Source of the DNA: Polydactylus sextarius
Taxonomy: Eukaryota; Chordata; Actinopteri; Polynemidae
Assembly: GCA_016801845.1 (NCBI GenBank)
Contig: CM028921.1
Coordinates: forward strand, 11,074,775 to 11,138,774
Length of the DNA stretch: 64,000 nt
Direction: 5' to 3'
Shown here piece after piece: positions 49,476 to 58,982 of the stretch (the stretch's first letter is position 1; the number at the start of each line of letters is the position of its first letter). A program made the translations under genes and the position numbers. The notes under the pieces are model-generated. The model worked only from the letters and a program-made list of their open reading frames with translations. It ran no database searches and was not told the DNA's origin.

Positions 49476-51568
49476 TGTTTCCCAAAAATATTTGCTGTAA
49501 CCGTGTGGTTGACTGAGCAACTCCACTGGTCGTTTGGTAAAAGCTGCAGGTTTTCTCATAAGCTGGGGGCTGGATCTCTTCTTGAGAACTTCTCCTTGGT
49601 AACTCTGGTGGGGTATTAAGGAAAGCAGACGAGCTTGGAAGAGGACTGTCAGTGCCAGAGCTTTGCCTTAAACAAAGACATGTGTTACCAAAGGGATGTC
49701 AGCCTGCCCGCTACCCAGCACTGCGTAACTCAATCTCCCCACATTCGCATCCACCGAGGGGGTTCTTAGGAAGAAAGGGTTAAGTACGTTGATCAAAGGC
49801 TCAATGATGGACCAAAGGACTTCTCTAGATCATCACTGTGACCTCGGTGCATCCATCAGCCATTAGGATGTCAGGACTGTGGCAAGGCAAGGCCCAGTTG
49901 GTGTGGAGGCAGAGGGGTGGGGGATGGCGGGGAGCTGAGGGTCTTTAGGAGCTCGGGGTGCTGACGGGCTTGTGTGGTAGATGGGGAACTGGTGGGGGGA
50001 AATGGGACCCACAGAGACAAGAAAAAGAGGGGAAAAACTGGGAGGAGGGTTGGCGGATTAAAGCCCCAACCAGCCTTTAACTTCTCCCAAACCACATGGA
50101 GCTGGTGTCCAATGCCCTACATATTCAAAGGCATGTACATGAGCAGACTTCCAGCCGGTGACACAGATGGAGACAGAAATATACAAGCGCTGGGCAACCA
50201 GTTCCTCTGATGTTGCTTTCCGTGCGGTGCGCTCTGCTGACAGACCAAGTTAGCCATCAACTCTCTGAACAGGAGATGGACAAGTTCACTTGTGTTAAGC
50301 AAACTTTGTCACCATGTTGCTCATCATTACCTGCCACAAACAGTTAAAATCCGGGGGGTTTGCTGGGTTTGACACAGCAGAAAAGGCCATTAAATGTAGT
50401 AAGATCATTTATTTGAACAACAGGGCACAGTGTTTCTTGCCGCGTACTTATGAAGATGTTGAGCTGCAGCTGTTTGTGTGTTGTTCCGGTGACCTTCCAT
50501 CCCCATGGAAAAGCAAAGGATTCAGCACAACTTTCCATGTATATGACCCACATCATGGAACCTCTTCACCTCCACCACTACTCTTTCCACAGGCTAGACA
50601 GGGAAGGATGATACACTGGCACTGAAACTCACTGGCACTGGCTGTAGACTGGGTTTGGCTATTCCTGGACTATCCACTGGAACCAACTTTAAAGTATTTA
50701 GTGGACTAAAGCAGTAATTGACTTGTTGCTGGTGCAACTTGTTGATTTACGGTAGCAAACTTACTTAAATTATTTCACCAGACTTGTCAGACTTGTGAGC
50801 TGAGCGGTGACGTGAAGTTGCCTCAGGGCGATTGAGGCGGATTGTTGTCAACATTTGTGTGCCGTGTAAGTTTACAAAAACATTAAAAATGTCAAGATTT
50901 TCCGAATTGCAGCTGCAGAGTGTCAAGTTCTGTGGTCTCAGCTGTGTAGCGTATTTATGTTGTTTTATCAGAACAGATCATTGAGAGTCGAGCGCTCGCA
51001 GCCTTTTCTAAGTTTCTATGGTTTGGACCAAGTTAATCCTTTGCAATTTTAGTTTCAGTTTATCATTTGCAGCATTAAACTGAAACGCCAAATTCACTTT
51101 TCTAAAAAGATGAATCGTGGTTTAGAAAAATGCATCGCTGAGCCATTAGCTGTTAGAAATCATGCTGTGTCCTTGGAAATACTGTACCTCAGTATATGTT
51201 AAAAGCACCGAGCCGTGGAAAGTGTATTTCCAAGATATAACTTTTCTTTGTGAAAATTGTAAAGATGCTTTTTTCCAGAATGTTCATCTCACAGAGGGGT
51301 GAGGGGGTAAAAGTGCTAAGAAAAGGGCCCTTAAGGGTCTCTTAGTTTTTCCCTAGGTGGAGTCTGCTTTTAGAACCCCAACCTCACTTCATGAAAACAA
51401 AACGTGAGGAGAAAAATAACCTCAAGGAGAAGCCGTGGCCTAGCCAACCACTGGACACTGAGCAGCACAAAAGCGCGTGTGGGCTGTCCTCGAACTCCCT
51501 CCGCCAAATGTCTCCACGTAGAAACCCACTTCCCATTAGGGATATGTCTGTCTCTCTGTCTCTCTCTC
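49476..51568. other. intergenic, no gene seen
   Basis: Contains a possible conserved block at 49690-49870 with two TCF-like words, a G-rich patch at 49910-50050 and AT-rich DNA. Short frames are unrecognised. Confidence 0.4.
49690..49870. promoter_or_regulatory. possible conserved element with TCF/LEF-like words
   Basis: GATCAAAGG (49791-49799) matches the core of the TCF/LEF consensus AGATCAAAGG, and ACCAAAGG (49811-49818) is a weaker second site 20 bases on. Surrounding sequence is repeat-free. Such words occur often by chance, so this is a lead only. Confidence 0.2.
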
Positions 51569-51588
51569 TCACACACACACACACACAC
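51547..51588. repeat. (TC)n-(AC)n compound microsatellite
   Basis: Interrupted TC dinucleotides pass directly into (AC)9. Confidence 0.9.
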
Positions 51589-51878
51589 TAATACAAATAT
51601 AAGTGGTGAGCAGACAAATAAATACTTAGTGTTCTTTAAATCTGCAGTGATCTTTGCACACACATGAATCCAGCAGTGCCTGGGGTTAAACCCATCCCAT
51701 CCCGTCATCTCAGACTGCTGATGCTGTCCTTAACTGTAGCTGTGAGGCCTGAGGGCGTCACCGCATAAGTATTAACCTTGCTCATATTTTACAAGCACCG
51801 CTTACTATGCTAGGCCAATATAAACAGGTGTGCACGCCAAATTGGGCGTCATTACTCCCCAAGCTAATGTCTTGTCTG

Positions 51879-51880
<2 letters not shown>

Positions 51881-51944
<64 letters not shown>

Positions 51945-51960
51945 CACACACACACACACA
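51881..51960. repeat. (TA)n-(CA)n compound microsatellite
   Basis: About 29 uninterrupted TA units (51881-51938), then CATATA and (CA)n to 51960. The TA part is self-complementary and can extrude as a cruciform. Confidence 0.95.
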
Positions 51961-53184
51961 GACATATAGACTTTCATGTCACTATCTGTGAATCTTCAGT
52001 TATTTACAGTGTCTATGTCAGATAGTTTTGAACCTGTTCAGTCAGAAGCAGATGCAGGATAACGGTCGTTCTTCTTCGTCTTGTCTGTAGGTGTTTGGTT
52101 GGAGGATCATGCTCAATATTCACTATTTAGTTTGACGTTTCTGTTCAGTTCATTGTGCGCTGCATGCTGTTATGATTTACCGCTGATGACATTCTGAAAA
52201 AGACTTCTGTGCAGAAGAAACAACACAGACTTCTGCACAAAAAAGAGAAAGAAACGGAGACACACGCTGGCACGTTATTTGGACAATACAGTCGCAGATG
52301 GATGGAGGCAGTCAGGTAGTGTTCAGTCCTCAGTCTGGGGTCTTGACGATCCCCACTTTGCCTTGTGGTCTATGATGTCACACAGGGCTCTGCCTTTGAA
52401 TGGCCATGTGTTCCTCACCACTAATATCAAACAGATGATGAGAAACCTCCAAATGATGGTCTTTCACTAAGACAAGCAGTCAAAACAAAGTTAAAGGAAC
52501 ACAGAAAAACACCACTCCAAGCGATCACATGAAAAAAAAAAAAAGACTATACGCTCTTAATTGCTGCAGGCTGTGTTGCGGCTAGTGTTAAACTGTATTG
52601 TGTGCTTCTTTGCTTTGTTGAGAATTTTAACATTTTTTTTTTTTTTTTTTAAAAAACCAGTGCTTTCATGGTAAAACAAAAAAAGGCTGATTGCATTTCT
52701 GTCCACAAGGGCAGCTAAGTGGTGTTTTCAGCACATTAGGGCTTCCATGTTTTTGTATCACCTAAACTGAAGCCTTCACATCCTGGAATAACAAACAAGA
52801 CTTTAAAGATTGCCCCGGTATAATCTGTCATCCATGAGACTGTTAAACATCTCCTCTCCTCAGCCGAGGGGCAGCCTGTAATTGTGTGTGGTATCTGGAG
52901 GACAACAACTCTTTTCTTCTCACTTGGTATCTGGTTAATTTCAAGTATCAGCTCAGAAGACCTCTGACTCCTAGATTTTTAATTTCCTCCCTTCATTTAG
53001 GTAATTTACTTTTTTGACACCCTTTATTCTCCCTGCAGATGTGTCTTATCTTTGAAAGGCCGAGCTTCTGATCTGAACATTCCTCACTTTGTCATACTTT
53101 GCCAAAGTTACAAATTACAAGAGGAGGCCAAACATTTCTGAAGCTAATTCAAAGGAATTTGGGAGGGCCTTTGTCACTTCACAT

Positions 53185-53185
<1 letters not shown>
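51961..53185. other. intergenic, no gene seen
   Basis: Contains an A13 run near 52535 and T18 followed by A6 at 52633-52656. 53000-53170 is a repeat-free block with three CTTTG/CAAAG words (see findings). Confidence 0.45.

Positions 53186-53224
<39 letters not shown>
53186..53224. repeat. (CA)n microsatellite
   Basis: About 19 CA units followed by A9. Confidence 0.95.
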
Positions 53225-53229
<5 letters not shown>

Positions 53230-56200
53230 AAAATACCTGTTTACTATCTAGACTGGATGATATTTTAGATAGTATTATAAAATTCTGGTGGTAAAAATTC
53301 TTGACTGAAGCTTGTTTTGTTTAACTTCGGCAACATTCATTCAATTACAGAGACTTACAGCATTTGGTAAAAGGTTTTGTCAGATGAATGAGGAAATCAC
53401 TCCAGAGGATCGACCTGTTATGAGTTACTTTATTGGTTCAAATCATTTTGAGCTTTCAGAGAGGACAGGGAAGTCAACGACCACCACTTGTGTACACAAA
53501 CGTTTTCAGTTTTCTGTCCTGCCTCTTCCCCTTTAATCTGTAGAAATGAACACTGGCAGTCTCGTGACTCCTTCACATCCTCTTTGGAGTCAATTAAAGC
53601 TCCCCCCAGTTTCCCAAAGTACTGAAAACCCTGATCTGTTTTGCCAGTGAACTCTGAATAGTAGGATCATGTGATGAATTTGCATAAAATTGATGCATGG
53701 CCTTGGCAGAAGTGAGTTAAGTCCTTTCCAGTGATTTCAGTGGTCATGTTACCTCGCGACTGTCTTTCCTCCTGACTGGGCCCTGAATTGGAAAAGTGCG
53801 TAGCTCCCAGTGTGAATTAGACCAGAAGCATTAGCTTGCAGAATATATCCCAATGAACTAATGATCCTGACACCCAAACAATAGCTGCTTTAGAAGAAGG
53901 CACACACAGCAGACTCTGTTTTTCTATCTCATATTTTTAATGACAAAATGTTTGTCAGAAACAAATGGATTTATTTTTCTCAATCCAGGGCATAGTATGG
54001 GGAGCTTATGCGGTTCCGGTCCCCAGGGCTTCAGACAACTAACAAAACACATCTTACTTCTGCTCTGCTGCCCACCTACAATGCTTTTCACATACAGGAG
54101 GACAAGTGGGAGCGTCCAGCAAATGAATGAAGTGGCATGACTCTCTTTCACAGAGCCACTTCATAGAAAGAGCTGGATGGAACCACTGACAGTGATAGTG
54201 TCCAAAAAGTTATGAATTTTTATTATTGTTATTATTAATAATAATAATAATATTAATATTATCATTATCTTAAGTATCAGACTGAAAAATCCCTGCTTTT
54301 TCATTTTCTATGATCAGCAACTTTGACAATGACATGATTGAAAAATTGTAAAGATTAAAGGTGAAAAAGATGGAAAAGTTTCCTAAACTCTTTGACCATA
54401 TCTTTTACCATGCTCTGCACACAGTCTCCAACTTAATGCGACAGCTGCTCCTACTTATTTGGTGTACCCACTCTTTCTCCAAAACCACTCTCAATTAGCT
54501 CCTCTTCTAAATAACCACTCTTTTCACTTGCAGTTTCCGGCTACACATGCACCTCCTTGTTTCATCAAGCCATCCCATCCATCTCAAAAACACCCTCACA
54601 AAAGAACTACACTCTTGTTTGTGTGTCTAAAAAACAAGAGGCACACTGAGCCACTTCCTATTCACATCGGGTCATTTGCATGAAGGTTCCCTTCCCATTT
54701 AGTGACTCCGAACAGCTCTGCCAACGCACAAAGCACGAGAGAGGCTCTAAAGTGTTGAGCCAGTTATCCCGTCATCCTACGTCCTAAATCCTCATTTAGT
54801 GAGCGTCATGGATTGTGCCGTGTCGCGCTGCTGATATCATCTGCTACAGAAAAGTGAACATGAAGCAAAATGATGAGGTAAAGAGTTTCAGTGAGTGTCA
54901 CAGGTGGCTGTGACCACCCACATCAGACAGCCTCAATTCATTAGCGCCAAAAAAAGAAGAAAAAAAAAAAAAGAAAAAGCCATCTTTTCATCCTTAAACA
55001 AAAACCAATTCCAACTTGATGAATAATCACATTTTGCAGGGTTTCTGGGGATTTATTTTGCGAGTGAAGAGGGGGGCATTGCTATTCAATTTTAATGGAA
55101 AATAACTGTTTCCCATAATCCCTGTTACTTCTTGTTTTTTTCCCTTCTCTTTCTGTGTTTCTGATCACATCTCTGCTTGACACAGACATGGAGAAGAAGC
55201 TCCTTTCCATGCTGGGAGAGATAATTGACTTCTGTTCCGTGCGTGCCACAATCAAGACAGAAGACCACAGCATATTACGAACATGTGCTGTGTACAAAAT
55301 AACGTCAAAGTCAGCACACTGCTTGATTTATTTATTTTTTGATTTTTAACGATTTATGCTTCCTAATGCATTTGCCAGTTACTATATTAAGCGTGGTTGG
55401 AATGTTTGAATAACAGACTTCTACATAAAGTTTGGCTTCGAACCTGGGACACACACAATGACCAAATTTAATGTGTGTGTTTTTCTTCGAAGGGAGAGGA
55501 GAATTTATGAAAATAATAGCTTTGGATATTTATTGGAACAGTCGATATGGGCAACTGAACACTGAGCGGGAACATTCTTGTACCAACAGGCATTGAGTAA
55601 TAAAATAAAGAATGTGGATTCCTCACTCAGGGTTCAAAGATTCAGCTTTCTTGCATGTTTCATAATACAGTTCATCATTACATTAAAGACATGTCTGTGT
55701 GTGGCGCCTTTTCGAAATGCCTCACTAATTATCAGAAGAAAACACACATGTCAGAATGAGCCTATATGATAGATATGTTACATCAATAAGTTACTTTAAC
55801 TGAGTAAATATGCAAAACTATACACATGACAACTGTGCTTGATCCATCTGAGTAGCACCTCTACTGAAATAAAATAAGTTAAAAACTGATGCACATACTA
55901 CTAAAAATTAAAACGGCTCTAATCATGCAAAGCAAGACTAGGCTACATCAGTTTCTAAATATCTAAAAAAATATGTGGTTATTATATATGTGCAAAAGTT
56001 ATAATACATTCTAAACTTATTAATTAATATGTAAACCAAAATATAAACTGGCCTATACAGTCTGTAAACCTCACATGACCTCAAAAAATGTGGTATTGTA
56101 GATTAAAGCTGAATAGACGGCGACAACATGAATATTTCCGGGTGGGGAAAAAAAAGTGGTTATAACTTAAAGTGCCTGAAAGCACTGCACATTCTCATTC

Positions 56201-56254
56201 TCAGCCCAAAGTGAAGTCTTAGCCTAAGGTTTACTCATCTTCTTCTGTGCTGTG
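53225..56254. other. intergenic, no gene recognised
   Basis: Contains an (ATT/AAT)n stretch with palindromic character at 54218-54262 and an A-rich run near 54955-54980. The repeat-free blocks at 54690-54950 and 55010-55300 could be conserved elements. Small frames (for example 55155-55349 plus) are unrecognised. Confidence 0.4.
54690..55300. promoter_or_regulatory. possible conserved non-coding elements
   Basis: Two repeat-free segments flank an A-rich run. The first has CCTCATTTAGTGAGCG, CTGATATCATCTGC and CAATTCATTAGCGCC. The second has GATGAATAATCACATTTTGC and GGGGATTTATTTTGCG. They lie within 4 kb of the wnt7b polyadenylation region. Enhancer identity is inference. Confidence 0.22.
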
Positions 56255-56560
56255 TTATCTAAAAGAGACAACTTGACACCTCGATGCAAGAATTGATACT
56301 ACTTTCACATCTGTGCATCACGTCTAGAGCTATAGCCACAAGGCAGTTAGCTTAGCTTTGCTTAGCTTAGTTTAGCAAAAAAAAGACTTGAAGTGAGTGG
56401 GAAACAACTAGCAGCTAGCTTGTGTCTCTAGCAACATCTCTAAAAACATATACTGATAATTTACAACAATCACTTTTGTCAAATTCACTCACAGGAATGT
56501 AAAAACAAAAATATATAAATGCTTCGACTATTTCTTGAAAAACAAGAAATGGTAAAAGGA
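56255..56560 (+). mobile_element. MITE-like repeat, family A, copy 5
   Basis: It contains GAATTGATACTACTTTCACA, CATCTGTGCATCA, AGCTATAGCCACAAGGCAGT, TAGCTTAGCTTTGCTTAGC and GGGAAACAACTAGCAGCTAGC, in the order of the other family A copies. It shares GTTAGCTTAGCTT with the minus-strand copy at 49385-49475. Confidence 0.55.
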
Positions 56561-57410
56561 TCTGATATATTTTTTATAGTTTGGGCCATCCTTCCTATCA
56601 GTTATGATATCATTGCACTCCCAAATTTAATAGCAATGATGTGGGGACGTTTGTACTTGCTATTAAAGCTTGTTCTTTAAGTACACACACTATCGTCTTG
56701 ACCAACAAGTGTTTTAGAGAATCTCTTTTACAATCTTTCTCAGCTTTCTCATCATCTGACTTGTGTTTTTCACCTTATTCAATTTAGTTGTATCACTGTG
56801 TTCCCAGCTCTCAACAATTACCCCAATGTTATCATAACTGATACAAACATGACATCCAAAACTCCTAAAATAAGATCCAAGTTGTAATAAACTGGAATTA
56901 TTATTATTGTGGCAGAGAAGAGCTAATCTGGCCAGGAGTGAAATTCCCCTATAACCCGAATAAAAACAACAGAGTGTGACTCAGACCCAAGTTAAATGAT
57001 AAAGGCTGGACTGGCAGTATATCAGGCTAAATAATAAAATAATAACAATCTTTTCTATAGGTTTGGTTACTTCTGCTATTATATGAATGGGTGTGTAGTT
57101 GTTTTAATAATTACTCTACTGACCACAACTTTACAGATATTATCCACAATGTCTTAAGGCTGCAGTCTGCAGGTTCAACTTCAGTTGACATTTTAGCAAT
57201 GAACTGCCAAACCAAGTCAAATGGGAGTTTATTCAGTTCTCATGAGTCGTTTCCGAATAGAAAATATCAGTGCAGCACTCGACAACACATCCAGCAACAT
57301 ATCAGGTTCATGTTTGATGAACTGAGGAAGGATCTCTGCAGTTAAATGTGTTTTTCTTGCTACTGTCTCTTTACTGAAATTGCAAAAAGCATCCAAATAG
57401 ATGTTACTGA

Positions 57411-57456
<46 letters not shown>

Positions 57457-57744
57457 ACTGCAAACATTCTATGCTACAGTAAAATAGAACCCAGGTGTTT
57501 GAATGTGAAACACACTGTGATGATGTCCGTTGTTGTCAACACACCAGTAGCAAAGAAACCCTTTTTTCTTTCTTTTTGTTTTAAAGAAAAGATGAGGTGA
57601 TTGAGGGACTGGGAAGGGAAAGGAAAGGAAGGGGGGTCATTTTCTAATAGACACACATCTTCAGTCAGAGTTTCTAAAAATTATTTTTCTTTACACTTAG
57701 TACAAAAAAGACATCTCTACCCGTTAGTGCTTCGTTTTAAGATA
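56561..57744. other. intergenic or distal 3' flank of wnt7b
   Basis: AT-rich with A36 at 57419-57454. The frame 57091-57345 (+) is unrecognised. If wnt7b used a more distal polyadenylation site, part of this would be UTR. Confidence 0.4.
57419..57454. repeat. poly-A tract (A36)
   Basis: Thirty-six consecutive A, the longest homopolymer in the window. No retroposon body is recognised upstream on the plus strand. Confidence 0.9.
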
Positions 57745-58502
57745 CTATAACATAAATAAACAATTTATTTTCAGTGTTCAGAACAGACAGTTCCAGTGTG
57801 ACTGGAAAACTAACATACTCCACCATATTCCAGTTGGCAGCAGAGGGATTAACAGAGTCCTCCACTCCATTTTGGCGCACCTCAACGCACCATACTTACA
57901 AAATGTTCTTCATTTCTGCAAACCTCCAACATAAGCCCCAGTCAGTTTTTGTTTGGGAGGGGGGAAAGGGAGGGATGGGGTTATTCATGTCAAGATTCAC
58001 TTTTGTTCCCCTTTAAGCGAAAATACGACAAAACCCATAAAAGTTTTCAATTAAGACTTGACAAATTTGCGTCAGTCACCCCTCATGAGCTGCTGTCATT
58101 TCCATCGACTCCCAGGTTCTGTGTTTCCATCCATGAGTCTCTTATGACTTTGACAGTTACAAATCCCAGAGTGCAAGGCACAGTTCCCACCAAAGGCCTC
58201 ATTCAGTATCTGTAGTCCCAACTTCACTGCGGATACATCAGTACATGAGCAAAACCTCTATGTAACAGTAAGGTTCTGGGGTATTACCTACTGATATTTA
58301 GCATTTACTTTCTGAAAAAGCAATTAGATAGATTCTGCTGTGCAAAACGATGCCATGAAGAGCTGATAGTGTAAATTCCATTCCTTTCTTTCAAAAATCT
58401 CTCACTCGTCCAAGTCACACTTTAATCTCGCTCTCTCAGGTCTTCCTCATTCAGCTTGTCCTTGGCGCCTCAAATTCCTAGCACTGAGTTCGTCCCGTTT
58501 CC
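57745..58502 (-). other. wnt7b: probable wnt7b 3' UTR
   Basis: The segment follows the TAA stop on the minus strand. The best polyadenylation hexamer is AATAAA (minus strand) at 57764-57769, about 735 bases after the stop. An ATTAAA variant lies much closer (58421-58426). The segment has no recognisable repeat insertion. The end point is inferred: no transcript evidence is available, and a longer UTR crossing the A36 tract at 57419 is possible. Confidence 0.45.
57764..57769 (-). terminator. candidate polyadenylation signal of wnt7b
   Basis: TTTATT on the plus strand reads AATAAA in the direction of wnt7b transcription. It is the first canonical hexamer I find downstream of the stop. Cleavage would be expected roughly 10-30 bases further left. 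No strong GU-rich downstream element is obvious, so confidence is limited. Confidence 0.4.
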
Positions 58503-58982
58503 TTATTTGCAGGTAAACACCTCCGTCCTCTCACTGCATGTGTTGCACTTGACGAAGCAGCACCACTGGAACTTACAATTGCACTGCCACACTTTGGTGT
58601 ACTGGTGTGTATTGTAGCCCCGACCGCAGCACATGAGGTCGCAGCCGTCCGTATGCGGCGAAGTGCGGTTGCACAGGCGTCCCTGGGTGCCCACACTCCC
58701 CGTGGCTGCATCCTCCTCGCAGTAGTTGGGTGACCTGTCAATGTAGACCAGGTCTGTCTCCATGGGCTTACGGTAGCCCTGAGTCTGCTTCACCTTGAGG
58801 TGGGTGGGCTGGCGCAGTCGGCTAGCCCGGACTACCTCCACATGCACGGCTTCGTTGTACTTGTCCTTGAGTACGTAGCCAATCTCGCGGAACTTGGGAA
58901 GTGTAGTCCAACAGGTCTTGGTGGTGCAGGATCCCGAGACGCCGTGGCACTTGCACTCCAGCTTCATCCTCTCTTGTAGAAC
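58503..58982 (-). CDS. wnt7b: Wnt7b, terminal coding exon (159 residues plus stop)
   Basis: Wnt7b is a secreted, lipid-modified ligand that activates Frizzled/LRP signalling. The exon begins after a polypyrimidine tract and CAG acceptor (58983-58985) in phase 0 and ends at TAA (58503-58505). It carries the Wnt signature CKCHGVSGSC. By family numbering its Ser is residue 206, the palmitoleoylation site. The exon also has a sequon at CNRTSP (about N295), the C-terminal Cys-rich domain with MCCGRGYNTHQY, and the end ERTEVFTCK. The choice of 7b over 7a rests on VEVVRASRLRQP, CEEDAATGSVGTQGRLCNRTSP and the EVFTCK terminus, which match 7b as I know it. The 159-residue length equals the usual last exon. 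The linker between the lipid and Cys-rich domains, which Wnt7 uses for RECK recognition, is intact. One oddity is CKFQWCC where Wnts normally have CKFHWCC. Teleosts can carry two wnt7b copies (ba/bb); which one this is cannot be told here. Confidence 0.97.
   Translation of the reverse strand, partial: VLQERMKLECKCHGVSGSCTTKTCWTTLPKFREIGYVLKDKYNEAVHVEVVRASRLRQPTHLKVKQTQGYRKPMETDLVYIDRSPNYCEEDAATGSVGTQGRLCNRTSPHTDGCDLMCCGRGYNTHQYTKVWQCNCKFQWCCFVKCNTCSERTEVFTCK

Noticed and set aside
55440..55465. GGCTTCGAACCTGGGAC, considered as a minus-strand tRNA B box
   Set aside because: No A box or tRNA fold is found at the proper distance on the minus strand.
57949..58215. Plus-strand frame antisense to the wnt7b 3' UTR
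   Set aside because: No recognisable protein; lies within probable UTR sequence.
58478..58741. Minus-strand frame overlapping the wnt7b last exon in another phase
   Set aside because: It is a shadow of the genuine Wnt coding sequence, which fixes the frame through its conserved Cys-rich motifs.
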